DNA of 64,000 nt from an uncultured Butyricimonas sp. (GCA_944320555.1 CALUHX010000003.1:30494-94493); one strand, 5' to 3'. Counted from the first letter of the stretch, positions 27,597-37,932 are shown. The notes: generated by a model from the letters alone, not told the origin. Numbers and translations: made by a program.

Positions 27597-28265
27597 TCAT
27601 TCCCGCCATAAGGCGAATTCTTGCCATTCAACGGGCTCTCCGCTTTCAGAACAAAGATAGCAGGCATATTCCCCGTCCACCGGACACTCCCGCACACACA
27701 CCGGCAAAAGCGCGTCTCCCTCAAAGACTCCTATTTTGTCATGCGAAAACTCCACCCGGAAGCTGTTTAGCGGACGGGCCAGTCCCGTGCCGACATATTT
27801 CAAAAAAGCCTCCTTGACGGACCAATAATCGAAAAAACGACGGTCCCGCCCGTCCTCCGGCAAACGCTCCAAGCAAGCCAACTCTTCCGGATGGAAAAAA
27901 CGACGGGCGACGCCCAGCCGGGCCTTTCCCCGCCGCTCTATATCGACACCCAAGTCCTGGTCGGACACAGCGCACACCACATAGTCTCCCGAATGCGAGA
28001 CGTTAAAAAAGATACCCTTCCGCTTCTCCACATAAGGCTTTCCCCCTTGGGGACGGACGATGGAATACGCGGAACGCTCCAGTCCCCAACACTGGCGAAT
28101 CGCCTCGCCCACCATAATCTCTCCCGTCAACCGACGCGACACGACGGAGCGGTTGCGACACAAAGCGACCTCGTCCCGCACTTCGGGAAGCACCCGTTCC
28201 CGCATGCGCTCAAGAAATCCGCCGTCAAATTTCTCAGGAAGCCGTGTATAAAACAACTTTAGCAT
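27597..28265 (-). CDS. 4'-phosphopantetheinyl transferase superfamily protein
   Basis: 222 residues from the ATG at 28265 (MLKLFYTRLP). The frame extends 59 codons upstream into the tonB promoter region and that part is not coding. The Sfp-type signature is present: NVSHSGDYVVCAVSDQDLGVDIE (Mg-binding D-x-E) and FFDYWSVKEAFLKYVGTGL (WxxKEA). It transfers phosphopantetheine from CoA to acyl or peptidyl carrier proteins. No carrier protein or synthase gene is nearby, so the partner is unknown. Confidence 0.92.
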   Translation of the reverse strand: MLKLFYTRLPEKFDGGFLERMRERVLPEVRDEVALCRNRSVVSRRLTGEIMVGEAIRQCWGLERSAYSIVRPQGGKPYVEKRKGIFFNVSHSGDYVVCAVSDQDLGVDIERRGKARLGVARRFFHPEELACLERLPEDGRDRRFFDYWSVKEAFLKYVGTGLARPLNSFRVEFSHDKIGVFEGDALLPVCVRECPVDGEYACYLCSESGEPVEWQEFALWRE

Positions 28266-28402
28266 AGAACAAATATAAATAAGGTCTTCCGTTTTCGCAC
28301 GCGTTTTCCTCGCAATCCCAGCGGCGGCAAGGCCTTTTAACCATACTTTAAGAGTGCCGCCGAGCAAAATTAAGAAAATATTTGCATTTATCCGCTCAAA
28401 AA

Positions 28403-28434
28403 CTTGTTTATATCGTTTTTGTGTCCTACCTTTG
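28403..28434 (+). promoter_or_regulatory. Promoter of the first TonB-like gene
   Basis: CTTG (28403-28406), 20 bases, then TACCTTTG (28427-28434): a near-consensus Bacteroidetes promoter 47 bases before the ATG. Confidence 0.7.
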
Positions 28435-28480
28435 AACTGCAAAATTAACGTTTAAATAACATATTCTTAAAACGAACGCC

Positions 28481-29173
28481 ATGGAAGCAAAGAAGACAGA
28501 AAAAGCCAATTTGGAAAACAAGCGATTCATTTTCCAAGAGATAGGCCTGATTGCAGCCTTGGCTATATTATTTTGCGCATTTGAATCGAAATACTATCAG
28601 GAAGAAGCAAAGGAAATCATCATCCCCGCCACCGCGGAGGAAGTGTATGAAGTGTTGCCTATTTTTGTGCCCCAGCGTGCCGCCCAGCCATTGCCCAAAT
28701 TGACGCAACTTCCGCTCATAGACATCATGGAAGTCGTGGACGAGCTGGACATTTCCGAACAAGACATTGAGCTGAACGACGCCATCGTCTCTCCCGTCGA
28801 GGGATCGGCAAACGGCGGCGATGGATGGAGCGAAATGGGCTTCGAGGAGGGGGAAACCGGAGAAAACGACATATTCATCGTGGTCGAAAAGAATCCCCGC
28901 TTCAATGGAGACTTGAACGAATGGCTGAGCCGCCATTTGAAATATCCGGCAATGGCAAGGGAGAACAACATCCAGGGGCGGGTCTACGTGACGTTTATCG
29001 TCGAGAAAGACGGGAGCATCACGAACGTGGAAATACTCCGGTCCGCCGACCCCGTACTGGACGCGGAGGCCTTAAGGGTCGTGAAGTCCATGCCGAAATG
29101 GGAACCCGGCAAACAACGCAACATGGCCGTACGGGTCAAGTTCACTTTGCCCATCACATTCCGCCTTCAATGA
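28481..29173 (+). CDS. TonB-family energy transducer 1
   Basis: 230 residues: short basic N-terminus, one membrane helix (about residues 19-38), a periplasmic linker, and a C-terminal TonB domain (LNEWLSRHLKYPAMARENNIQGRVYVTFIVEKDGSITNVEILRSADPVLDAEALRVVKSMPKWEPGKQRNMAV, about 145-225). The linker is acidic and nearly lacks the usual Pro-Lys repeats. TonB proteins pass proton-motive-force energy from ExbBD to outer-membrane receptors such as the SusC proteins in this window. No exbB/exbD is nearby. A close paralog follows at 29392. Confidence 0.9.
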   Translation: MEAKKTEKANLENKRFIFQEIGLIAALAILFCAFESKYYQEEAKEIIIPATAEEVYEVLPIFVPQRAAQPLPKLTQLPLIDIMEVVDELDISEQDIELNDAIVSPVEGSANGGDGWSEMGFEEGETGENDIFIVVEKNPRFNGDLNEWLSRHLKYPAMARENNIQGRVYVTFIVEKDGSITNVEILRSADPVLDAEALRVVKSMPKWEPGKQRNMAVRVKFTLPITFRLQ

Positions 29174-29208
29174 ACATACAGTGATTTACATACAATACGA
29201 ACATCCCG

Positions 29209-29241
29209 AAAAAGGACAGCCCCAAAGGCCGTCCTTTTTTT
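29209..29241 (+). terminator. Terminator after TonB-like gene 1
   Basis: AAGGAC pairs with GTCCTT, with inner GCC/GGC pairs, followed by a T-run; a typical Rho-independent terminator 36 bases after the stop. It makes the two TonB-like genes separate transcripts. Confidence 0.8.
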
Positions 29242-29313
29242 AAGCCCTCATTAAGAAACAAACGACTTCCCCGGCCCCGGATTAACATTTTCTTCAAAAA
29301 AAAGCCGCCAATA

Positions 29314-29345
29314 TTTGGTTTTTATTTGGATATGCCCTACCTTTA
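29314..29345 (+). promoter_or_regulatory. Promoter of the second TonB-like gene
   Basis: TTTG (29314-29317), 20 bases, then TACCTTTA (29338-29345, one mismatch). Same geometry as the promoter of the first TonB-like gene. Confidence 0.65.
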
Positions 29346-29391
29346 CCCACAGAAAAATAAAGATTGAATTGTAACACATTAAACGAATGAC

Positions 29392-30102
29392 ATGGAAATA
29401 AAAAAATCACCTAAGGCAGACCTTGAAGGGAAGAAAGGAATCTTCTTCGAGATAGGTTTGGTTCTGGCTTTAGGAGCTTTATTATCCGCTTTCTCGTTCA
29501 AGATGGAAACCAAAAAAGAGGAAGTGTTTGTGATGCCTCCTGAAGAGCCAGTGGAAGAGGAGATCATTCCGATCACTCAATCTATGATGAAACCACCTCC
29601 ACCACCTCCTCCTGCCCCCAAACTGACCGACTTGATTGAAATCGTGGAAGACGACATTGAAATCGAGGACGAGTTGGAAATCGAGGACATGGAAGCCGAT
29701 GTTGAAAACTTCGACGCCGGTTCGTTGGATTGGAGCGGCAACGGAACAGGTTCGGCTGACGGTTTCTATGGCGGAGAAGAAGGTGGCGAAGCCGACGTCT
29801 TCATGGTTGTTGAGGACATGCCTCAATTCCCGGGCGGAGACGTGACTAAATGGCTGGCTAAAAACACCCGCTATCCGATGATCGCGCAAGAGAACGGTAT
29901 CCAAGGAAAGGTATTTGTTCAATTCGTGATTGAGAAAGACGGAAGTATCAGTAACGTGAAAGTGTTGAGACCGGTGGACCCGTCGCTGGACAAAGAAGCC
30001 ATCCGCGTGGTGTCTTCCATGCCGAAATGGAAGCCGGGAAAACAAAGAGGGAAAGCAGTGCGCGTTTCCTACACGGTACCCATCAACTTCCAATTGCAAT
30101 AA
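29392..30102 (+). CDS. TonB-family energy transducer 2
   Basis: 236 residues with the same layout as the preceding gene: N-terminal KKSPKADLEGKKGIFFEIGLVLALGALLSAFSF (membrane helix about 19-38), a linker with a Pro-run (residues 68-75) and a very acidic stretch, and a TonB C-terminal domain (NTRYPMIAQENGIQGKVFVQFVIEKDGSISNVKVLRPVDPSLDKEAIRVVSSMPKWKPGKQRGKAV). Codon use is less GC-biased than in copy 1, suggesting high expression. This copy keeps the proline-rich spacer and is the better candidate for the main housekeeping TonB. Confidence 0.92.
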   Translation: MEIKKSPKADLEGKKGIFFEIGLVLALGALLSAFSFKMETKKEEVFVMPPEEPVEEEIIPITQSMMKPPPPPPPAPKLTDLIEIVEDDIEIEDELEIEDMEADVENFDAGSLDWSGNGTGSADGFYGGEEGGEADVFMVVEDMPQFPGGDVTKWLAKNTRYPMIAQENGIQGKVFVQFVIEKDGSISNVKVLRPVDPSLDKEAIRVVSSMPKWKPGKQRGKAVRVSYTVPINFQLQ

Positions 30103-30121
30103 AAGTAGACAAATTCATACC

Positions 30122-30154
30122 AAGGGGCTGTCTTTCAAAGTCAGCCCTTTTTTT
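30122..30154 (+). terminator. Terminator after TonB-like gene 2
   Basis: GGGCTG pairs with CAGCCC around a short loop, followed by seven T. Lies 20 bases after the stop and just before hflX. Confidence 0.8.
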
Positions 30155-30163
30155 AGCATTTTT

Positions 30164-31384
30164 ATGGGCGAATATTTTTACACAAAAAAAGAAACAGAAA
30201 AAGCAATTCTTGTGGGCGTGGCATTACAATCTGAAAACGTCAGCTACGGCACCATGATGGAATATCTGGACGAATTATCGTTCCTTGCGGAAACCGCGGG
30301 AGCGGAAACTGTCAAGGTATTCACTCAAAATCTCGACAAACCCATCACGGCCACGTTCATCGGAAAAGGAAAGCTGGAGGAGATAAAAAAATACGTGGAA
30401 GAACACGACGTGGACCTCGTGATTTTCGACGACGAGCTGACCCCCACGCAATTGCGGAACATCGAGAAAGAGTTGCAAGGCAAAAAGATCCTGGACCGGA
30501 CAAACTTAATCCTGGACATCTTCGCCAAACGGGCCAGGACCGCCGAAGCCAGAGCGCAAGTAGAATTGGCCCAATACCAATATTTGCTGCCAAGACTGGC
30601 GGGCATGTGGACCCACTTGGAACGGCAAAAAGGCGGCATTGGGCTGCGCGGACCGGGAGAAACGGAAATAGAGACAGACCGCCGTATCATCCGGGACAAA
30701 ATCAGCCGTTTGAAAGAGCAACTGGAAAGAATCGACAAACAGATGACCACCCAACGGAAAAACCGGGGGAAATTGGTCCGGGTGGCATTGGTCGGCTACA
30801 CCAACGTGGGCAAGTCCACGCTCATGAACTTGTTGAGCAAGTCGGACGTCTTTGCCGAGAACAAGCTGTTCGCCACTCTCGACACCACCGTCCGCAAAAT
30901 CACCATCCGCAACGTCCCGCTCTTACTGGCTGACACGGTCGGATTTATCCGCAAACTACCCACCCATCTGGTCGAATCGTTCAAATCCACCTTGGACGAA
31001 GTACGGGAAGCGGATGTCATCCTCCATGTGGTGGACATCTCCCACCCCCATTTCGAGGAACAAATACAAGTCGTCAACGAAACGCTCTCCCAACTACTGA
31101 CCACCCCCAAACCAACCATCACCGTCTTCAACAAAATCGACGCTTTCACCTTCGAGCCCAAGGCCGAGGACGACTTGACCCCCGTCGAACGGCAAAACTA
31201 CAGCCTCGACGACCTCAAACAGATGTGGATGAGCAAACAAGGCGGCGAGACCGTATATATCTCCGCCCGGAACAAAGAAAACATCGAGGAATTGAAAGAA
31301 AAACTCTATGCCGTCGTGAAAGAAATCCACTCGGCAAGATTCCCTTTCAACGATTTCCTCTATCAAGAATACGAAGAGGAGTGA
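30164..31384 (+). CDS. hflX: GTPase HflX
   Basis: 406 residues. The N-terminal HflX domain includes the glycine-rich GGIGLRGPGETEIETDRR (about residues 157-174) and a coiled coil (about 174-200); the G domain has G1 GYTNVGKST (211-219), DTVGF and NKID. HflX binds the 50S subunit and rescues stalled or heat-damaged ribosomes. The gene starts ten bases after the preceding terminator, so its promoter may overlap the upstream gene. It is the last housekeeping gene before the CRISPR locus. Confidence 0.95.
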   Translation: MGEYFYTKKETEKAILVGVALQSENVSYGTMMEYLDELSFLAETAGAETVKVFTQNLDKPITATFIGKGKLEEIKKYVEEHDVDLVIFDDELTPTQLRNIEKELQGKKILDRTNLILDIFAKRARTAEARAQVELAQYQYLLPRLAGMWTHLERQKGGIGLRGPGETEIETDRRIIRDKISRLKEQLERIDKQMTTQRKNRGKLVRVALVGYTNVGKSTLMNLLSKSDVFAENKLFATLDTTVRKITIRNVPLLLADTVGFIRKLPTHLVESFKSTLDEVREADVILHVVDISHPHFEEQIQVVNETLSQLLTTPKPTITVFNKIDAFTFEPKAEDDLTPVERQNYSLDDLKQMWMSKQGGETVYISARNKENIEELKEKLYAVVKEIHSARFPFNDFLYQEYEEE

Positions 31385-31479
31385 AAGCGACCGGAAAAGG
31401 TCCTTCACCCCCTCTTTCCTCAAAAAACTTTGGACGCTACGAGCCAGACCTCGTAGCCGCCCCATATAACTATCGCAAA

Positions 31480-31561
31480 CAAAAATGCCCCCGTTAAGGC
31501 GAGGGCGACCTAATGTTTTCACAACGGAATAATCCTTATTGTGACTTGCTTCAAATTAGTA
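31480..31561 (-). ncRNA. tracrRNA of the type II-C system
   Basis: Reading the minus strand from 31561, an anti-repeat (31538-31561) pairs with the first 24 bases of the crRNA-sense repeat, with one bulged base and G-U pairs. It is followed by AAGGATTATTCCGTTGTG, resembling the nexus of Bacteroidetes II-C tracrRNAs as I recall it, and a terminator: GCCCTCG (31500-31506) pairs with CGGGGGC (31487-31493) around CCTTAA, then ATTTTTG. The transcript is about 80 nt and runs away from cas9. A -7 box for it lies at 31565. Confidence 0.85.
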
Positions 31562-31564
31562 AAG

Positions 31565-31572
31565 CAAATATA
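31565..31572 (-). promoter_or_regulatory. Putative tracrRNA -7 box
   Basis: TATATTTG on the minus strand, an exact TAnnTTTG match. It would start transcription about at the first anti-repeat base. The -33 region is weak. Confidence 0.55.
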
Positions 31573-31592
31573 AAAAAAGAATCCGGACTCTG

Positions 31593-31623
31593 TTTGTTTT
31601 GCTCGATTTATTTTTTATTTTTG
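31593..31623 (+). promoter_or_regulatory. cas9 promoter
   Basis: TTTG (31593-31596), 19 bases, then TATTTTTG (31616-31623): consensus boxes at consensus spacing. The expected start is about ten bases before the cas9 ATG, giving a very short leader. The cas9 and tracrRNA promoters lie back to back in about 60 bases. Confidence 0.75.
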
Positions 31624-31639
31624 AACAAAATTTGAAAGT

Positions 31640-34600
31640 ATGAAAAGAATCTTTGGATTAGACTTGGGCACAAACAGCATCGGATGGGCTGTCGTAAATG
31701 AAAAAGAAAACGATAAAGAGAAGTCCGCAATTATAAATATCGGCACAAGAGTCGTTCCTCTCAGCGCAGACGAACAAAACAATTTTGAGAAAGGCAAACC
31801 TCTAACGACCAATGCAGAGAAAAGGCAAAAACGTTGCGCTCGCCTCAACCGACAACGTTATAAGCTGCGGCGGGAAAAACTGATTGCCATTTTGGAAGAA
31901 AACAATTTCATCTCCAAAGCAACCATATTGGCCGAAAACGGCCAAGGAACTACTTTTGAAACTTACCAGCTAAGAGCCAAAGCGGCCACTCAAGAAGTAA
32001 CCCTCGAAGAACTCGCCCGAGTATTACTAATGATTAATAAAAAACGCGGCTACAAAAGCAACCGCAAAACCCAATCGCAAGAAGAAGGCCGGCCAATAGA
32101 CGGAATAGCCGCCGCACAAATACTAATGGGAAAAAAGCTCACCCCCGGTCAATATAGCCTCTCCCTGTTGGAACAAGGCAAAAAATACCTCCCCGACTTC
32201 TATCATTCAGACCTGCAAGCAGAATTCGAACAAATCTGGAATTTCCAGCAGCAATTTTATCCTGAAATACTTACAGACAGCCTAAAAAACGAACTCGTCG
32301 GCAAAAACAAAAAACAAACGTGGACAATATGCTCGAAGCCATTCGGAATAACAGGGATAAAACGAGAAAAGAAAGGCGAAGCCTTAAGAAAAGAAAATTA
32401 TGAATGGCGTGCAAAAGCCCTTTCCCAAAAAATGGACTTGGAGCAGCTTGCCATTATCCTGCAAGAGATAAACGACCAATTAAAAGACTCAAGCGGATAT
32501 TTAGGCAATATCAGCGATCGAAGCAAAAAACTATTCTTCAACAATCAAACCATAGGGCAAACCCAAATGGAGGAATTAGTCCAAAATCCCAACAACAGCC
32601 TAAAAAATCAAGTGTTCTATCGTCAAGACTACTTGAACGAGTTTGAAACGATATGGGAGACTCAGGCTAATTACCACAAAGAATTAACACCGGAATTAAA
32701 ACACAAGATACGCGACAAAATAATTTTTTATCAACGGCCTCTAAAGTCACAAAAAAAACGAATCAGTCATTGCGAATTTGAAAGCAAAGAAGTCGAGATA
32801 GATATCGACGGGAAAAAGAAACAAAGGACCATCGGGCCGCGCGCATGTCCAAAATCGTCTCCACTTTATCAGGAATTCAGACTATGGCAGACAATAAACA
32901 ACGTGCAAGTGTCGGGAATGGTTATTCCTGAAATTCAACTTGACCTCTTTGGCGAAAATATCAAATACAAACCCGGAAAACGTTTCCTCCTGCAAGACGA
33001 AAAAGAAAAACTGTTCAGAGAGCTTACCTTCAAGGAAAGGTTGTCCAAGAACGACATCTTGAAATTATTGTCGCTCGACCCGAAGGAAGTCGACCTTAAA
33101 TTCAAAGAAATAAAAGGCAACACCACAATGTCGGCTTTGGCAAAAGCATGCCAAACCATTCTACGCATGAGCGGCCGCGAACAGCCCGACTTATCAAAAA
33201 TCTCTGCCGACGAAGCGGTAAACGCCATTTCTTCCACCTTCAAGACTTTAGGCTACAACGACCAAATCCTATATTTCGACTCCTCGCTTAAAGGCAAAGC
33301 CCTCACTTCCCAACCGGCTTACGCACTATGGCATTTGCTCTACTCGTTTGAAGGAGACGATTCAGCGTTAGGAATCGACAAACTGACCAACAAAATATCA
33401 GAGCTTTACGGCTTCAACAAAGAACACGCTACCGTCTTTGCGAAAATAATCTTTGAACCAGATTACGGCAGTTTAAGCGCAAAGGCCATACGCAAAATAT
33501 TACCCCACATGAAAAATGGGCTGGAATTCAGCAAAGCCTGCCAAGAGGCCGGATACCGCCATTCCCAAAGATCACTCACGAAAGAAGAAATCGCCAACAA
33601 ACCACTAAAGAACCACATCGACCAACTGCGCCGCAACAGCCTGCGCAATCCCGTAGTTGAAAAAATACTCAATCAGATGATCAATGTCGTCAATGCGCTC
33701 ATCGACCAATACGGCATTCCCGACGAAATACGCATAGAAATGGCGAGGGAATTGAAAAAAAGCGCGGCCGAACGGGACGAAATCTCCAAAGCGATAAACC
33801 GAGCCGCCGCACAAAACGAGAAACTCCGTCAAACATTGCAAAATAAATTCCATTTAAAAAATGTGACCCGCAATGACATCATAAAATACAAACTCTACCT
33901 TGAGTTAGAACAAAATCGTTATTATACATTATACTCTGACACATATATTCCACAAGAGACATTATTTAGCAAAGATTTCGACATCGAGCATATTATCCCA
34001 CGGGCAAAACTATTCGACGACTCGTTTGCCAACAAGACAATTGAAGCCAGGTACATAAACATCGAGAAAGGCGACATGACCGCCTACGACTTCATTTCCA
34101 ACAAATATGGTCAAACAGGGCTTGAAGATTACAAAAAACGCATAACAAGTTTATATGAACATGGAGCGATAAGCAGAACCAAATACAACCGCCTACTGAC
34201 AAGCGAAAGTGAGATTCCGGCAGATTTCATTAACCGAGACCTCAACGACACGCAATACATCGCACGCAAGGCGTGTGAAATTTTGGAAGAAGTGACAAGG
34301 ACCGTGACAACAACCACGGGCGCCATAACAGATCGCCTGCGCAAGGATTGGCAGCTCATAGATGTCATGAAAGAACTTAATTGGGACAAATATGACAAAT
34401 TAGGACTCACAGAAATCATTCCGGGCAAGGACGGGCAATGTATCCGCAAAATCAAGGAATGGACCAAACGCAACGACCATCGCCACCACGCCATGGACGC
34501 CCTGACTATCGCTTTCACAAAACCGAGCTACATCCAATATCTTAATAACCTGAACGCCCGCAACGATAAAGGAGGAAGCATTTACGGGATAGAACAAAAA

Positions 34601-35818
34601 GAATTGACTCGGGACAGCAAAGGCAAACTAAGATTCATTCCTCCCATGCCCCTCGACGAATTCCGGGCCGAAGCGAGACGCCACCTCGAAGCCGTCCTCG
34701 TTTCGATAAAGGCAAAAAACAAGGTTGTCACTCTTAACATAAACAAGACTAAAACCTCCAAAAACAAAGAAGGCAACCGCAAGGCACAACTCACCCCGCG
34801 CGGACAATTGCACAACGAAACAATTTACGGCAGCATAAAACGATACGTGACGAAAGAGGAAAAAATCGGCGCTTCCTTCAACGAAGCCAAAATAATGACT
34901 GTAGCCAAGCCCATCTACCGCAACGCCCTACTTAAAAGACTTGACCAATATAACGGAGATGCCAAAAAAGCATTCACCGGAAAGAACAGTCCAGAAAAGA
35001 CCCCCGTCTTCACCGACGAAACACATAGAGAAAAAGTCCCGCCAAAAGTAAAAACCGTCACGTTAGAGACCATCTTCACCCAACGCAAAGAAATCTCCAA
35101 AGACCTGAAGGTCGACAAAGTCATAGACGCCGGAATACGGAGACTACTCGAGGAACGGATTCAACAATTTGACGGAGACCAAGAAAAAGCATTCTCGAAT
35201 CTTGACGAAAACCCGATTTGGCTCAACAAGGAAAAAGGCATAGCCATAAAACATGTCACCATAACCGGTGTAAGCAACGCCATCTCCTTGCACGACAAAC
35301 ACGACCACCAAGGACGGCCAATTCTCGACGACCAAGGCAGGACACTACCGGCAGACTACGTAAGCACCAGCAACAACCACCACGTGGCAATTTTCCAGGA
35401 CGCGGAAGGCAACCTGCAAGAACACGTGGTGTCATTCTTCGAGGCGACAACGCGCGCCATACAAGGATTACCAATCATTGACAAATCCTACAAAAAAGAC
35501 AAGGGATGGCAATTCCTTTTTACGATGAAGCAAAACGAATATTTCGTTTTCCCAAATCCAGAATCCGGCTTCGACCCGGCGGAAATAGACCTGCTTAATC
35601 CCGAAAACTACGCCCTAATAAGTCCCAACCTATTTAGAGTGCAGAAAATCTCAACGAAGAACTACTTTTTCAGACACCATCTTGAAACGACGGTTGAAAA
35701 CAAAAAAGAATTGCAAGGCATCGCCTGGAAAAACATCCGCTCTTTAAGCCAAATGGACAAACTAATCAAAGTCCGTGTGAATCACATCGGACAAATTGTC
35801 GCAACTGGAGAATATTAA
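31640..35818 (+). CDS. cas9: CRISPR-associated endonuclease Cas9 (type II-C)
   Basis: 1392 residues. RuvC-I FGLDLGTNSIGWAVV gives Asp8; an arginine-rich bridge helix follows (KRQKRCARLNRQRYKLRRE). RuvC-II IRIEMARE gives Glu700, the HNH nuclease has DIEHIIPRAKLFDDSFANK with Asp781 and His784, and RuvC-III HRHHAMDALTIA gives His950 and Asp953. All catalytic residues are present, so the enzyme should be active as a tracrRNA:crRNA-guided double-strand DNA nuclease. It is long for II-C, as in other Bacteroidetes, and no csn2 or cas4 follows. The gene is more A/T-rich in wobble positions than its neighbours, suggesting acquisition by transfer. Confidence 0.97.
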   Translation: MKRIFGLDLGTNSIGWAVVNEKENDKEKSAIINIGTRVVPLSADEQNNFEKGKPLTTNAEKRQKRCARLNRQRYKLRREKLIAILEENNFISKATILAENGQGTTFETYQLRAKAATQEVTLEELARVLLMINKKRGYKSNRKTQSQEEGRPIDGIAAAQILMGKKLTPGQYSLSLLEQGKKYLPDFYHSDLQAEFEQIWNFQQQFYPEILTDSLKNELVGKNKKQTWTICSKPFGITGIKREKKGEALRKENYEWRAKALSQKMDLEQLAIILQEINDQLKDSSGYLGNISDRSKKLFFNNQTIGQTQMEELVQNPNNSLKNQVFYRQDYLNEFETIWETQANYHKELTPELKHKIRDKIIFYQRPLKSQKKRISHCEFESKEVEIDIDGKKKQRTIGPRACPKSSPLYQEFRLWQTINNVQVSGMVIPEIQLDLFGENIKYKPGKRFLLQDEKEKLFRELTFKERLSKNDILKLLSLDPKEVDLKFKEIKGNTTMSALAKACQTILRMSGREQPDLSKISADEAVNAISSTFKTLGYNDQILYFDSSLKGKALTSQPAYALWHLLYSFEGDDSALGIDKLTNKISELYGFNKEHATVFAKIIFEPDYGSLSAKAIRKILPHMKNGLEFSKACQEAGYRHSQRSLTKEEIANKPLKNHIDQLRRNSLRNPVVEKILNQMINVVNALIDQYGIPDEIRIEMARELKKSAAERDEISKAINRAAAQNEKLRQTLQNKFHLKNVTRNDIIKYKLYLELEQNRYYTLYSDTYIPQETLFSKDFDIEHIIPRAKLFDDSFANKTIEARYINIEKGDMTAYDFISNKYGQTGLEDYKKRITSLYEHGAISRTKYNRLLTSESEIPADFINRDLNDTQYIARKACEILEEVTRTVTTTTGAITDRLRKDWQLIDVMKELNWDKYDKLGLTEIIPGKDGQCIRKIKEWTKRNDHRHHAMDALTIAFTKPSYIQYLNNLNARNDKGGSIYGIEQKELTRDSKGKLRFIPPMPLDEFRAEARRHLEAVLVSIKAKNKVVTLNINKTKTSKNKEGNRKAQLTPRGQLHNETIYGSIKRYVTKEEKIGASFNEAKIMTVAKPIYRNALLKRLDQYNGDAKKAFTGKNSPEKTPVFTDETHREKVPPKVKTVTLETIFTQRKEISKDLKVDKVIDAGIRRLLEERIQQFDGDQEKAFSNLDENPIWLNKEKGIAIKHVTITGVSNAISLHDKHDHQGRPILDDQGRTLPADYVSTSNNHHVAIFQDAEGNLQEHVVSFFEATTRAIQGLPIIDKSYKKDKGWQFLFTMKQNEYFVFPNPESGFDPAEIDLLNPENYALISPNLFRVQKISTKNYFFRHHLETTVENKKELQGIAWKNIRSLSQMDKLIKVRVNHIGQIVATGEY

Positions 35819-35834
35819 CCTTAAAACAACTGCC

Positions 35835-37096
<1,262 letters not shown>

Positions 37097-37132
37097 AAAT
37101 AAAGAATCTCAATGTATTGAGATTCTTTATTT
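37097..37132. terminator. Perfect 16-bp hairpin after cas2
   Basis: Bases 37097-37112 are perfectly complementary to 37117-37132 around a TGTA loop. The stem is A/T-rich at its base, so it can end transcription from either side: the cas operon from the left, and array transcription running leftward from the right. Confidence 0.75.
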
Positions 37133-37204
37133 CAGAAACAACGCCATTTTCAAATCCTACCGCCACAACTAAACAGCTACAACACAAAGACTTCTCCGGA
37201 TTAA

Positions 37205-37865
37205 GTTGTTTCCAATCGCTCAAAGATACTAATTTGAAAGCAAATCACAACGTGCATCTATAACAAATTTGTAGAACCGAAGTTGTTTCCAATCGCTCAA
37301 AGATACTAATTTGAAAGCAAATCACAACATCAGACTATCGTCTATGCCTCCGCAGTTTGTTGTTTCCAATCGCTCAAAGATACTAATTTGAAAGCAAATC
37401 ACAACGTGTCCGGCTATCAGCAAAACCGCCTGCTGGTTGTTTCCAATCGCTCAAAGATACTAATTTGAAAGCAAATCACAACCTATTCCTGCATATAATT
37501 TATTCTTTTTTGTTGTTTCCAATCGCTCAAAGATACTAATTTGAAAGCAAATCACAACTCAAGCGACCTCCAGGGAAATAATCTAAAGTTGTTTCCAATC
37601 GCTCAAAGATACTAATTTGAAAGCAAATCACAACATCGTGCGCAAGTATCTAAGACTATTGCTGGTTGTTTCCAATCGCTCAAAGATACTAATTTGAAAG
37701 CAAATCACAACTCCACATTTCCATTTTATATTATGCTTTGAGTTGTTTCCAATCGCTCAAAGATACTAATTTGAAAGCAAATCACAACTCTCCGATTCGG
37801 AAGCAATTACTTTTTTCAGTTGTTTCCAATCGCTCAAAGATACTAATTTGAAAGCAAATCACAAC
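37205..37865 (-). CRISPR. Type II-C CRISPR array, nine repeats and eight spacers
   Basis: Nine identical 47-bp repeats start at 37205, 37282, 37359, 37436, 37512, 37588, 37665, 37742 and 37819. The eight spacers are 29-30 bp. On the plus strand the repeat begins GTTGTTTCCAATCGC and ends AAGCAAATCACAAC. The crRNA sense is the minus strand (GTTGTGATTTGC...), because that strand pairs with the tracrRNA anti-repeat at 31538-31561. The minus-strand repeat contains TATCTTTG, a -7 box, at repeat positions 24-31. Perfect repeat identity suggests a maintained, functional array. A decayed tenth repeat follows at 37888. Confidence 0.98.
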
Positions 37866-37887
37866 TGCTGAACAAGGACATCAAACA

Positions 37888-37932
37888 GCTGTTTTCCTCC
37901 GCACAAAATGCTAATTCCGCAAAAATCACGAC
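37888..37932 (-). repeat. Decayed terminal CRISPR repeat
   Basis: Twenty-two bases after the last intact repeat, 45 bases align along the whole repeat with several substitutions and short gaps: GCTGTTTTCC against GTTGTTTCC, ATGCTAATT against ATACTAATT, GCAAAAATCACGAC against GCAAATCACAAC. Its TATCTTTG promoter motif is lost. Decayed repeats normally mark the oldest end of an array, so new spacers probably enter at the cas2 side. Confidence 0.65.

Noticed and set aside
37888..37932. Second tracrRNA anti-repeat at the right end of the array
   Set aside because: Similarity covers the whole 47-bp repeat, not only the pairing half, and no nexus or terminator follows; a decayed repeat explains it better.
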